Of a stretch of DNA of 64,000 nt, positions 28,584 to 42,000 are shown piece by piece; within the stretch, counting starts at the first letter, position 1; the number at the start of each line of letters is the position of its first letter. The notes below the pieces were generated by a model. The model worked only from the letters and a program-made list of their open reading frames with translations. It was not told the origin of the DNA and did not search any database. The stretch spans positions 1-64,000 of the forward strand of contig JBDTYM010000009.1 in NCBI GenBank assembly GCA_040005635.1, written 5' to 3'. This DNA is from Dokdonella_A sp040005635. Lineage in GTDB: Bacteria; Pseudomonadota; Gammaproteobacteria; Xanthomonadales; Rhodanobacteraceae. The translations under genes and the position numbers were made by a program.

Positions 28584-30434
28584 CTACGCCGGTTCGATAT
28601 GCCGCAGCAGAAGCTGCAGCCGTTCCTGTCCGTTCCAGTGATTGAGTTCAAGCTGGAACACCGCGCGCAGCCGCGCCGGCGGCGGCATGCAGTCGAGCGC
28701 ATTGAACAGAATTGCGTCGAGCAGTTCGATGCGATCGTCCAAACGAAGTTTCAACTTGAGATGGCGTTCGCCCACCGCGCGCCACGAGTCGACTGCGAAG
28801 ACGTTGTCGAATGCCGGCTCGGTGAAAGCCTGGCCCCACGGCCCGGCGTAACGCAGAGCATGCGCGGCGTCGAGGCAGAATTCATCAGGGGCGAGCTCGC
28901 CATCGCTCCAGACGAACCGCTCGAGCGCTTCGGCGTCGAGGCGCCGCCGCGCGACCGCATCGAACTCCGCCGCGAAGCGCGCCAGATTCGTCGACGAAAG
29001 CGTCAATCCCGCCGCCATCGCATGACCACCGAAGCGCATGATCAGTCCAGGACATGTGGCGTCGACCTCGGCCAAGGCATCGCGCAGATGGAAACCGGAG
29101 ATCGAACGAGCCGATCCGCGCAGTTCCGTACTAATGCGCGCATCCGGCGCGCGAGAATCAAGAAGCGAGCCTCCCTGCTCGCACTCTTCAATATGCGCCG
29201 GGGCAAACGCCACTACCGGACGATGCAGCCGCTCCTTGAGCTTCGAGGCGACCAGGCCGACGACGCCGGGGTGCCAGTGCGGCTCGTACAGGACGATGCC
29301 GTGGGGAAGCTCGTCGTCGCGATGCCGCGCGAGGAACTCCGTGACCATCGCCTCGCCCTGCTCGACCATCGCCGACTGCAGCTCCTGGCGCTGCGCATTG
29401 ATCGATGACAGCTGCAAGGCGAGCGCATCCGCAAGTATCGGGTCGTCGCTGAGCAGGCATTCGATGCCGATGCTCATGTCGTCGAGGCGGCCGGCTGCAT
29501 TGATGCGCGGGCCGAGGGCATAGCCGAGATCGGCTGCGACGGCACGCTCCGGTTCGCGCCCGGCCGCTCGATAGAGCGCCTGAATGCCGGCGCACGCACG
29601 TCCGCCGCGGATGCGTTTCAGACCGGCATCGACGAGGATGCGATTGTTCGCGTCGAGTGGTACCAGATCGGCAACGGTGCCGAGCGCCACCAGATCGAGC
29701 AGTACCGACAGATCCGGCTCCGCCTCGCGTGACGCGTACGCGCCGCGCGCTCGGCGATGCGCACGCAAGGCGAGCAGCAGATAGAACACCACGCCCACGC
29801 CGGCGAGCGCCTTGCCCTCGAATGCTTCGTTCATCTGCGCGTCGCGCGCGCAGGCATCACACGGCGAACCCGCATGCGCGCAGGTTTCGAAATGGACTAC
29901 GTTCGGATTCACCATCGCATCCGCAGCCGGCAGCGTCGCGCCGGGCAGATGGTGATCGGTGACGATGACGCCGATGCCGTGCGCCTTCGCGGCGGCGACA
30001 CCGGCATGACTGGCGACGCCATTGTCGACGGTGACGATCAGGTCGGGCGGGTCGGCTGCGAGCGATTCGACCAGACCGACCGAGAGTCCGTAGCCATCGC
30101 GAAAGCGGTTGGGCACGCGATAACTCACTTCGCGCGCGCCGAGCAGACGCAGGCCGCGCACGGCGACGGCGGTACCGGTCGCACCGTCAACGTCGAAATC
30201 GCCGACGATGCAAACGCGCCGATCGCCATCGATCGCCGCGTCCAGCAGTGCACAGGCCTGCCCGATGCCACCGAGTCGCGTGGGCGCGATGAGATCGGCC
30301 AATCGCGCTTTCGACACCTCGGCCGGCGCAATCCCGCGCACCGTATAGACCCGCGTGAGCAGCGGATGCAGATGCTCCGGCCACGTCGCTGGCGCGGCGT
30401 ACGCGGTACGGCGACGGATCGCGATCGGCTTCAC
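28584..30434 (-). CDS. recJ: Single-stranded-DNA-specific exonuclease RecJ
   Basis: 5'-3' ssDNA exonuclease of the RecF pathway and mismatch repair. The 616-residue protein has the DHH-family motifs: VGDFDVDGATG (motif I, about residue 80), TVDNGVASHAG, VTDHHLPG (the DHH motif, about 160), and the DHHA1-type GFHLRDAL and GGHAMAAGL region, then the OB domain. It is slightly longer than E. coli RecJ (577). The start is a GTG at 30434, 56 bases after greA on the same strand. In Xanthomonas recJ also neighbours prfB and greA. Confidence 0.95.
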   Translation of the reverse strand: MKPIAIRRRTAYAAPATWPEHLHPLLTRVYTVRGIAPAEVSKARLADLIAPTRLGGIGQACALLDAAIDGDRRVCIVGDFDVDGATGTAVAVRGLRLLGAREVSYRVPNRFRDGYGLSVGLVESLAADPPDLIVTVDNGVASHAGVAAAKAHGIGVIVTDHHLPGATLPAADAMVNPNVVHFETCAHAGSPCDACARDAQMNEAFEGKALAGVGVVFYLLLALRAHRRARGAYASREAEPDLSVLLDLVALGTVADLVPLDANNRILVDAGLKRIRGGRACAGIQALYRAAGREPERAVAADLGYALGPRINAAGRLDDMSIGIECLLSDDPILADALALQLSSINAQRQELQSAMVEQGEAMVTEFLARHRDDELPHGIVLYEPHWHPGVVGLVASKLKERLHRPVVAFAPAHIEECEQGGSLLDSRAPDARISTELRGSARSISGFHLRDALAEVDATCPGLIMRFGGHAMAAGLTLSSTNLARFAAEFDAVARRRLDAEALERFVWSDGELAPDEFCLDAAHALRYAGPWGQAFTEPAFDNVFAVDSWRAVGERHLKLKLRLDDRIELLDAILFNALDCMPPPARLRAVFQLELNHWNGQERLQLLLRHIEPA

Positions 30435-30490
30435 GCAGCGGTCGTCTTCATGATGTCATTCGCGGCGAGCCCAGATGCGGGACACCGCAA

Positions 30491-30966
30491 TCAGGTCTCG
30501 TAATGCACGCCGGTGATCTCGTAGTTGCGCGTGCCGTTCGGCGCCTGGAACTCGAAGCTGTCGCCTTCGCTCTTGCCGATCAGCGCGCGCGCGAATGGCG
30601 ACGAGATCGAGATCAGGCGCTGCTTTATGTCCGCCTCCAGGTCACCGACGATCTGATAGCTGACATCCTCGCCGGAATCCTCGTCGGAAAGATCGACGAT
30701 CGCACCGAACACGATGCGTTTGCCCGCATTCAAGCGCGACACGTCGATGACTTCGGCGTTCGACAGCGCCGCTTCGAGCTCGTTGATGCGCCCCTCGGTG
30801 AAGCCCTGCATCTCGCGCGCGGCGTGGTACTCGGCGTTTTCCTTGAGGTCGCCATGCGCACGCGCCTCGGCGATCGCCGCGATGATGCGTGGGCGCTCCT
30901 TCGACTTCAGCCGATCCAGTTCCGTGCGCAGACGCTCGGCCCCCTTCTTGGTCATCGGTGGTCGGT

Positions 30967-30970
<4 letters not shown>
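30491..30970 (-). CDS. greA: Transcription elongation factor GreA
   Basis: Enters the RNA polymerase secondary channel and stimulates cleavage of backtracked transcripts. The 159-residue product has the N-terminal coiled coil (MTKKGAERLRTELDRLKS ... AEARAHGDLKENAEYHAAREMQG, with the acidic tip D-L-KENAEY) and the C-terminal FKBP-like domain ending SPFARALIGKSEGDSFEFQAP. The start is GTG 30970, which overlaps the carB stop by four bases (GTGA), so translation is probably coupled to carB. An internal ATG six codons on is the other possible start. Confidence 0.97.
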
Positions 30971-34204
<3,234 letters not shown>

Positions 34205-34221
<17 letters not shown>

Positions 34222-34579
34222 TGCCACTTTCCTGCGAAGGCGGTGAAGCCGGCGCCGGCTCCAGCAATGTGATGTGGCGGATCGATTCATGCGGAACGCT
34301 GAGTTCGATCGAGCCGGCTTCCGGTCCGAGCTGCAAGAGCAGGGTCGGATTGGTGTACTTGATCAGGGTGCCGCGACGCGCGGTGTTGAGGTTCGTCTCG
34401 ACGACGATCACCGCACCGACCTGGGTTTCGAGTTCCTGGTATTCGATCGGCCGGCCGACCGGCTTCGCCGGCTCGCTGTTCTTCACCGGTTTGGGTTGTG
34501 CCGCATAGACACTCGAACCGCCGAGCAGCAGCACTGCAGCGGCGAGCGCAAAAAGGAATGGACGTCGTTGCTGGATCAT
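34205..34579 (-). CDS. Small secreted protein between carA and carB, beta-barrel-like
   Basis: Not recognised. The 124-residue product has a clear signal peptide (MIQQRRPFLFALAAAVLLLGGSSVYA, cut before AQPKP), a Pro/Lys-rich linker and a compact beta-rich stretch (about residues 45–105: VGAVIVVETN, RRGTLIKYTN, PTLLLQLG, SIELSVPHES, IRHITLL) whose strand pattern resembles SH3/Sm-like small barrels; the tail is Ser/Pro-rich. It starts five bases after carA and overlaps the carB start by 17 bases, so it is inside the carAB transcript. A periplasmic product in a pyrimidine operon is unexpected; I can give no function. Confidence 0.75.
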
Positions 34580-34584
34580 GTCGT

Positions 34585-35724
34585 TTACGCCGCGGCAGCC
34601 GCGCGCGCCTCCATCTGGTGGATGAACCGATCGAACAGGCCGGCCACGTCGTGTGGGCCGGGACTCGCTTCCGGATGCCCCTGGAAACTGAAAGCTGGCG
34701 CGTCGGTCAGCGCAATGCCCTGCAGCGAACCGTCGAACAGCGAGCGATGCGTCGGCCGCACGTTCGCCGGCAGGGTCGCCTCGTCGACCGCGAAACCGTG
34801 GTTCTGGCTCGAAATCATCACGCGACCGCTGTCGAGATCGATGACCGGGTGATTTGCGCCGTGATGGCCGAACTTCATCTTGATCGTCTTCGCGCCCGCA
34901 GCCAGGCCGAGCAGCTGATGGCCGAGGCAGATACCGAACGTCGGCAGGCGTGCGCGCACGAATTCGCGAATCGCCGCGATCGCGTAGTCGCACGGTTCCG
35001 GGTCGCCCGGGCCGTTCGAAAGGAACACGCCATCCGGACGCAGCGCGAATACCTCGCTGGCCGGCGTCTGCGCCGGTACCACGGTGAGTTCGCAACCGCG
35101 ATCGGCCAGCATGCGCAGGATGTTGCGCTTGACGCCGTAGTCGTACGCGACGACGCGCAGGCGCGTCGCCGGCTGTGCGAAGGCGGCGCGATCGAGGTCG
35201 TAGCTGCCGTCGCGCCATGGGTAGCGCTCGCGCACCGACACGACCTTGGCCAGGTCCATGCCCTTGAGGCCGGGGAACGCCCGCGCTGCGGCCAGTGCCG
35301 CTTCTTCGGAGGCGTCCGCGCCGGCGAGGATGCAGCCATTCTGCGCGCCCTGGTCGCGCAGAATGCGTGTCAGCCGGCGCGTATCGATTTCTGCGATCGC
35401 AACGATGCGGTTGCGCTGCAAATAGGCGGCCAGCGTCTCCTGCGAGCGCCAATTGCTCGCGGCGATCGGCAGGTCGCGGATGACCAGACCCGCTGCGTGG
35501 ACCTGGTTCGATTCGGCGTCTTCGGCATTGCAGCCGGTGTTGCCGATGTGTGGATAGGTCAGTGTGACGATCTGCCGCGCGTACGAGGGGTCGGTCAGAA
35601 TTTCCTGATAGCCGGTCATCGCCGTGTTGAAAACGACTTCGCCGACGGTCTGCCCGTCTGCGCCGACGGAAAGGCCGCGGAAGAGAGTTCCGTCAGCGAG
35701 TGCGAGTAGAGCCGGAGTCGTCAT
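34585..35724 (-). CDS. carA: Carbamoyl-phosphate synthase small (glutaminase) subunit
   Basis: Class I glutamine amidotransferase subunit that releases ammonia for CarB. The 379-residue protein has the N-terminal CPSase domain (ALLALADGTLFRGLSVGADGQTVGEVVFNTAMTGYQEI) and the GATase domain with nucleophile Cys in FGICLGHQLLG (about 265) and the His–Glu pair in GHPEASPG (about 350). ATG 35724 gives the normal N-terminus (MTTPALLAL); an in-frame start at 35772 adds unconserved residues. It is the first gene of the leftward carA–small protein–carB–greA–recJ run and is divergent from the oxygenase gene. Confidence 0.97.
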   Translation of the reverse strand: MTTPALLALADGTLFRGLSVGADGQTVGEVVFNTAMTGYQEILTDPSYARQIVTLTYPHIGNTGCNAEDAESNQVHAAGLVIRDLPIAASNWRSQETLAAYLQRNRIVAIAEIDTRRLTRILRDQGAQNGCILAGADASEEAALAAARAFPGLKGMDLAKVVSVRERYPWRDGSYDLDRAAFAQPATRLRVVAYDYGVKRNILRMLADRGCELTVVPAQTPASEVFALRPDGVFLSNGPGDPEPCDYAIAAIREFVRARLPTFGICLGHQLLGLAAGAKTIKMKFGHHGANHPVIDLDSGRVMISSQNHGFAVDEATLPANVRPTHRSLFDGSLQGIALTDAPAFSFQGHPEASPGPHDVAGLFDRFIHQMEARAAAAA

Positions 35725-35920
35725 TGTTTCGCCTGTGGTTGCGTGCCGCACGCCGCGCCCGGGCGCCGACACCGGATGCGACGAAACCCGCGGGCTGGCA
35801 ATGACCAGTCCGTTGGGTGTGGAAAAAGGAATCGAGGCGAGTCGAAATTCTAGGGCCGCGCTGCCCTGCTGTCCACCGCAGGTCTACAATTCCGGCGGTG
35901 TACGACGACTCCCGCCCCGC

Positions 35921-36637
35921 ATGAATGCCGTTCCTGCTGCCTTTGAAAACGAAGCTCTGCTCGATGCGCGCCGGCTCGAACGCGCCGACACGGTCGTTCG
36001 CCAGCTGCCATTCGCGTTCCTGATTGCGCAGGAGCAGCTGCCCGACAGCACGCGCAGCGAGCTTGCGCGGGACTTTCCGCGCTATCCGAGCGCCGGTTTC
36101 TTTCCGTACGAAGCGAAGGATTGCGGTCCATCGATCAATCGCCTGATCGAACAGCTGTCCGCGCGCGACTTTGCCGACGCCGTCGGCAGCCGACTCGGCG
36201 TGGCCGACCTCGGTACGTATCCGAATCTGGTCACGCTGTGCCGGCTGCTGAACAAGCGTCATGGCACGATCCATACGGACAGCCGTTCCAAGGTCATCAC
36301 TGCACTCGTCTATCTCAATGAAAGCTGGCCGGACACAAGTGAGGGTTGCTTTCGTTTCCTCAACCGCATCGACGACATCGACGACCTTGCAGCGCCGGAA
36401 ATCCGACCGCTGTACGGCCGCTTCGTCGCGTTCCGGCGCGCCGAGAATTCCTTCCACGGGCACCTGCCGCACGAGGGCGAGCGCCGCGTGATCCAGATCG
36501 CCTGGTTGACCAGTGAGGATGAGAAGCTGCGCAAGACCCAGCGCGGCAAGCTGTCGCGCCTGTTCAAGAAGCTGTTCGGCCGTCTCGACCGCAAACTCGG
36601 CGCCGGACGCGATCGCAACGCGGCCCATCGAGACTGA
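35921..36637 (+). CDS. 2-oxoglutarate/Fe(II)-dependent oxygenase family protein
   Basis: A 238-residue protein with the double-stranded beta-helix iron site of the prolyl-4-hydroxylase-like (PF13640) group: H118-x-D120 (TIHTDS), H179 (NSFHGH) and the 2-oxoglutarate-binding Arg at about 188–189 (EGERRVIQIAW). The substrate is unknown; members hydroxylate amino-acid side chains or small molecules. The tail after residue 200 is very basic (KTQRGKLSRLFKKLFGRLDRK), suggesting contact with RNA, DNA or membrane. ATG 35921 begins the conserved part; the longer upstream frame runs into carA. The protease gene follows after 22 bases. Confidence 0.8.
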   Translation: MNAVPAAFENEALLDARRLERADTVVRQLPFAFLIAQEQLPDSTRSELARDFPRYPSAGFFPYEAKDCGPSINRLIEQLSARDFADAVGSRLGVADLGTYPNLVTLCRLLNKRHGTIHTDSRSKVITALVYLNESWPDTSEGCFRFLNRIDDIDDLAAPEIRPLYGRFVAFRRAENSFHGHLPHEGERRVIQIAWLTSEDEKLRKTQRGKLSRLFKKLFGRLDRKLGAGRDRNAAHRD

Positions 36638-36659
36638 TTCGACGCCAAGGAGGGAACCC

Positions 36660-38168
36660 ATGAAACGTTTGCTCGTATCGATCGCCGCTCAAGCCGTGTT
36701 CTGGCTGGCATTCGCCGCGAGCTGTGCGATCGCACGCCAGGGCGAGCCGCCGTACAGCCTTGTCCATCGTGCCAAGGTCGGCATGGAGCTGCCGGTCACC
36801 GACGTGCCGGCGCTCGATGCGGCTCGGCGCCGCACCGAAATGGACGCGGCAGCAACGGCGAGCGGATCACGCGACAAGCGTCTGCTTGTTGCCGACGACA
36901 GCGCCGTGTCGATCACACCGCAACACGACGGCGTCTGGACAGACTTGCCGGACGGTTCCCGCCTCTGGCGCATTCGCGTGCGTGCCAGTGGCGCAACCGA
37001 TTTGCGCCTCGGCTTCGGTCACTACGCATTGCCGGCAGGCGCCACGTTGCACATCATCGGCGCCGATGACTACTACCAAGGCCCCTATACGGCGGCCGAC
37101 GCGTACGCCGATCGCTTCCAGGCGCCGGTAGTCCCCGGCGACAGCGCGACGATCGAACTTCATCTCCCCGCGGGCGAGACGCTCGCCAGCGACGCATTCG
37201 AGCTGACCAGCATCGGTGCCGGCTTTCGCGATGCGTTTGGTCGGGACGACGCGGTCAAGCTCGGCGATCCCGGTGCGTCGGGTTCCTGCAACGTCAACGT
37301 CGTCTGCCCGCTCGGGCAGGGCTATCCCGACGAGATCCGCGCGGTTGCCTACGTCGAATTCCAGGACGACGACAATCACAACTACTACCTCTGCAGCGGC
37401 ACGCTGCTGGCCGACGTGCCGCGTGACCGCCGCAACTACTTTCTGACTGCGGCGCACTGCATCGACAGCGCCGCCGAAGCGGCCTCACTCATCGCGTACT
37501 GGAACTACGAGTCCACCCAATGCGGTTTTCCGAGTGCGCCGAGCGGCGGCTATTTCAACGACGACCAGCACGCCGCGGCACTGCGCGCGACCCGCGCCGA
37601 TGTGGACTTCACCCTGCTCGAACTGAACCAGCCACCGGATGCCGCCTGGAATGTCTACTACGCCGGCTGGGATGCCGATGGTGCAGCCCCAGCCGGTACC
37701 GTCGGCATCCACCATCCGAGCGGCGACGTCAAGAAAATCACCGCCGGACCGACGCCGACGACGACCGACAACTGCATCGATACGGGCGGCAGCAGCACGA
37801 ACACGCATTGGCTCACCGGCCCGTATTTGCAGGGCACGACGGAAGGGGGCTCATCAGGTTCGGGCTTGTTCGCTTCCAGCAGCACACACCGTCAGGCGCG
37901 CCGCCTGATCGGCACCCTGTCCGGCGGCGATGCGGCCTGCAGCGGGGCGCTGCCGAATGCGGGAAACGATTGCTACGGCAAGTTTGCTGTCGCCTGGAAC
38001 GGCGCGAGTGCGGCTGCGCGGTTGCGCGACTGGCTGGATCCGGCCAATAGCGGAACGACGGCCGAGGACGGCGGCGACACGGCTCCGCCGATCGTACACG
38101 GGCATTCCCGGCATGCCTTCCCTGCGCCATTCTTTCGTCCGTCCGCCGCGCCACACGCCGCGGATTGA
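36660..38168 (+). CDS. Secreted trypsin-like serine endopeptidase, lysyl-endopeptidase (Lys-C) type
   Basis: A 502-residue exported protease. A signal peptide (MKRLLVSIAAQAVFWLAFAASCAIA) is followed by a pro-region to about residue 205 and the catalytic S1-family domain, which begins near GSCNVNVVCP as in Achromobacter protease I. The triad is H266 (LTAAHCI), D316 (ADVDFTLLEL) and S399 (GGSSGSGLF), and multiple cysteines suit extracellular disulfides. The Lys specificity is inferred from similarity only. AAGGAGG eight bases before ATG 36660 sets the start. The TatD-family gene begins five bases after the stop. Confidence 0.88.
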   Translation: MKRLLVSIAAQAVFWLAFAASCAIARQGEPPYSLVHRAKVGMELPVTDVPALDAARRRTEMDAAATASGSRDKRLLVADDSAVSITPQHDGVWTDLPDGSRLWRIRVRASGATDLRLGFGHYALPAGATLHIIGADDYYQGPYTAADAYADRFQAPVVPGDSATIELHLPAGETLASDAFELTSIGAGFRDAFGRDDAVKLGDPGASGSCNVNVVCPLGQGYPDEIRAVAYVEFQDDDNHNYYLCSGTLLADVPRDRRNYFLTAAHCIDSAAEAASLIAYWNYESTQCGFPSAPSGGYFNDDQHAAALRATRADVDFTLLELNQPPDAAWNVYYAGWDADGAAPAGTVGIHHPSGDVKKITAGPTPTTTDNCIDTGGSSTNTHWLTGPYLQGTTEGGSSGSGLFASSSTHRQARRLIGTLSGGDAACSGALPNAGNDCYGKFAVAWNGASAAARLRDWLDPANSGTTAEDGGDTAPPIVHGHSRHAFPAPFFRPSAAPHAAD

Positions 38169-38173
38169 CCCGC

Positions 38174-38941
38174 ATGCTGATCGACTCGCACGCGCATCTT
38201 GACGCCGTCGAATTCGACGCCGACCGCGACGCCGTGATCGCCCGCGCGCGTGCGGCTGGCGTCGCGGCGCAGGTGATACCAGCGATCGCGATCGCCGGTT
38301 TCACCAAGCTGCGTGACCTCTGCGCATCACAGGCCGGGCTTCATCCCGCGTACGGCCTGCATCCGATGTATCTTTCCGAGCACCGGCCGGAACACCTCGA
38401 CAGCTTGCGCGAGTGGATTGAACGCGAACGCCCGGTCGCCGTCGGCGAATGCGGGCTCGATTTCTTCGTCGACGGTCTCGACCACGATCTGCAGCGCGTC
38501 TATTTCCGGCGACAGCTCGAACTCGCACGTGAATTCGCGCTGCCGCTGATCCTGCATGCGCGCCGCGCGATCGACGAAGTCATCGCGTCGATCCGTCGCG
38601 CCGGCGCGCTGCGCGGCGTCGTGCACAGCTTCTCCGGCAGCGCCGAACAAGCGCAGCAATTGTGGAAACTGGGATTTTGCATCGGCATCGGCGGGCCGGT
38701 GACTTACGAGCGCGCACGACGCCTGCGCGAGATCGTCGCGTCGATGCCGGCCGAATTCCTGCTGCTCGAAACCGATTCGCCGGATCAGCCGCTCAGCAGC
38801 CATCGCGGCGAACGCAACGAACCGGCCCACTTGCGTGAGGTGCTCGACGTGATTGCGCAACTGCGGGGCGAATCCGCGGACGCGCTGGCTGCGGCGACGT
38901 CGAGCAACGTCGCCCGATTGTTCAACCTGCAAATCGGCTGA
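38174..38941 (+). CDS. TatD-family metal-dependent hydrolase (YjjV-like)
   Basis: A 255-residue TIM-barrel metallohydrolase of the TatD family. Metal ligands are visible in LIDSHAHLD (residues 2–10), VGECGLDFF, LILHARRA, VVHSFSG and LLETDSP. Family members are DNases/phosphodiesterases; this one is closest in length and motif wording to YjjV. ATG 38174 was chosen over a TTG nine bases earlier that overlaps the protease stop. The gene closes a short rightward run (oxygenase, protease, hydrolase) with tight spacing, although no shared function is apparent. Confidence 0.9.
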   Translation: MLIDSHAHLDAVEFDADRDAVIARARAAGVAAQVIPAIAIAGFTKLRDLCASQAGLHPAYGLHPMYLSEHRPEHLDSLREWIERERPVAVGECGLDFFVDGLDHDLQRVYFRRQLELAREFALPLILHARRAIDEVIASIRRAGALRGVVHSFSGSAEQAQQLWKLGFCIGIGGPVTYERARRLREIVASMPAEFLLLETDSPDQPLSSHRGERNEPAHLREVLDVIAQLRGESADALAAATSSNVARLFNLQIG

Positions 38942-39004
38942 AATACGCACCGGCGCGCAGACGCCGCGTGCGCCGCGTTATCGCGGCGCACTTCGTTTCG
39001 CTGA

Positions 39005-42000
39005 TCAGTACGCAGCGTCTGGCGAGCCCTTCAATTCATAGCTCGGCGTGCGATCGACGGCAAGTCCAGTGGCCATCTCGATCGACTGTGCCGCGCCTTC
39101 GAGCTTCAGCAACCAACCCGCACTGGCGGCTTGCAGACGGAGGCTCAGCGTGTCGCCCGGTCGGCTCGCAGTCCAGGCGCTCGCGCGCTCGCCGGAAGCG
39201 TCGACGAGCAGGCGAACCCAGACCCGATTGTGCAAGCTCAGCCGCTGCACGCGCAGGTCGCTGCCATCCGTTGAGTGTCCCGCAAGCACGGTCACGATCA
39301 GCGCACCCGTGGGCTGCGCAGACAGCTTCAGTGTGATGTCTTCGCCCGCATGCAGCGATTGCGGCAGGGTCGTCAGTTGCGGCATCTGCCATGGAATCTC
39401 GATGCCCTGGGCGCCGTCATCGCCGAGTTCGAAGCCGGTGCGCAGCAGCACCAGCCAGTCGAGGTCGCTCGCGCTGTGGTGGGTTGGATCAGGATCGGTA
39501 GCGCTGGTCAGCGAGACCGTGTTTTCGACCGAACCGTCCGCTGAATCTGTCAGTACTGGCGCGGTCAACATCCAGCTCACGCTCGCCTGTGCAGGCACGA
39601 CGACAGCGCTGTCGGACAAGGCGCCCGACCCGCTCGGCGTGCAGCTGACGCCGGCGTCGCCACCTAGGCAGACCCAGGTCGCTTGCGTGATGTCGAGCTG
39701 TGGCGGGAACGCATTGGCGACGCTGATGTCGTTTGCCGCGGTCGGCCCGGCGTTGTGCACGCTGACAGTGTAGTCGAGCGTCATGCCGTAGCGTGCGTAA
39801 TCGCGACCGTCGTCAATACCGATCGTGAGATTGCTGGATTGCACGTTGGTCAGGCTGAAACTCGCCGTGCCGGCGACGCCACCGACACTGGCGACGACCG
39901 CATAATTTCCAGCCATCGCATTCGCCGTCGCGCTGACGCTGGCGATGCCACTCGCATCGGTCGTCGCCGTTGCCGAGGACAATGTCGCCGCCGCGCCGTT
40001 GCCGGCCGCATTCACGACGAACGCGACGCTGGCCCCCCCAATCGGCGAGTTCGCGCTATCGGCGACGCGCACGTCGAGCGGCTGCTCGAATGGCGTATTC
40101 AACAGGGCGCTTTGCCCGCCGCCCGAGGCCGCGGCAATCTGGCTGGGCGCATTGAAGGCCGCATTGACCGTGCAATCGGAATGCACCGGCGCCGTCGAAT
40201 AGACATTCCCGGCGAGGCTGCCGCCGCAACCGTCGACCGTACCGATCGCAAAGCCCGCTGCAGGAGTGAGCGTGAATGCGACGACCGCGCCGTCGTTCAC
40301 CGTCTGCGGCGTCGATGGCGTCAAACTGCCACCGCCGCCGGCGACTGGCGTCACCGTGAAGGTGATCGCAGCGAAATTCGCGATGACGCTGCAATTGGCG
40401 ACGACCGCATGGGTCGTATAGACGTTGTCGACGAGGTTGCCGCCACAGGTGCCGCCGACGTTCGCAATCTGAAAACCGCTGTTCGCCGTCAGCGTGAAGC
40501 TGGCCGTCGCGCCGTCGTTCACGGTTTGCGGCGTCGATGGCGCGATCGAACCGCCGGCGCTCGCGCTCGGAGTCACCGTGTAGGTGTCGATCGCGAAGCT
40601 CGCGATGACCGTGCAGTCCGCAACCACGGCGTCGGTGGTGTAGACATTCCCGACAAGACTGCCACCACAGGTGCCGTCGACGGCGGCAGCGTGATAGCCC
40701 GTGTTCGGCGTCAGCGTGAAACTCGTGGTGGCGCCATCGTCGATGGTCTGCGGCGTCGACGGTGCGATTGCGCCGTTGCCGCCGACCACGCTCGGCGTCA
40801 CCGTATGCGTGATCGCCGCAACCCCGCAGCTGGGGAATTTGAAGCTGCCGATACGCGTCTGCCAGTTGCCCGCGCTGCCATTGGCCGTGCTGCTGTAGTA
40901 CTCGTTGATGTACCAGAACGTGCAGTCGTCGGCGGGATCCAGACTCATCGCCGTGTAGTCGCCCCATCGGTGACAACCGGCACCACCGCAGCTATTGGTC
41001 TGCGAACCGGCACCGGCCTTGAGCACAGCCTCCGTCTGCGGCAGGTTGTTCAGCGGATCGCTCGCGAGCCGACCCGAATACGCGATGCTGGGGAAGTTCG
41101 GGCTGGTCGCGTTGGACGTGCTGTAGCCGAGCGCCATGTTGCCGTCGCCGTCGACGGCAAGACTCGGCATCCAGCGCCATAACGTGGTGTCCGGCGCATA
41201 GATCTGCTGCTGCACCGGCGTCGTGGTGACGGTGCCACCGCTCACGTTGATCTGCGCCCATTGCGGCCGTTCCGACGATGACGAGCTCGCCTGTGTCGAA
41301 TGCACGACCCACAGCGATTCGGCACTGCCGATCTTGCGGTACTGCACTTTCTGCATCATGCGGTCGCCGAGCGAATCGAGCTTGTTCGACGTGCCCGGCT
41401 GCGGCACGATGTTCTGGCTCGGGCTGGTGTAGTTCGCCTGGCTCACATTCGTTGCCGCGCCCAGTGTGCCACCTGCGCCGCAATTGGCTCCGGCAGTGAA
41501 TTTGCGCACTTCGAATGCGAATGCGGTCTGCGATTCGGACACGAAATAGTTCGGCGTGCCGGCCGGCGGCAACGAGGCCGCCGAGGTGCCGAGCAAATTG
41601 CTCGGGATCATCGTGAACGGATCCGACGAATTGGCGATATAGCCGATCGAACTCGTCAAGGGATTGCCCGCGTACATGTCCGCTCGACTGAACGACGCGA
41701 ACATCGCGCCGATGTAGTTGCCCGCAGGCATCTGGAAACCGTTCGCCGACATGTACAGGCAATCGTTCCACACACCGAACTTCGGGTAGTCCCCCAGGGT
41801 GCCGCTCGGAGGATGTCCACTGCCGCCAACATCGACGCGGACGGCATACCGGTACCAGCCACCTGCCACCGGATCGCTGGTCTTCGACACCGCGATGCAT
41901 TGATAGAACGGCGCTACGGGATTGCCGCCGCTGACGGCGAACGCGAAATCCGTCAGGATCCAGCGATCGGCCACGGCGTCGTGCAGGACGACCGGATCAC

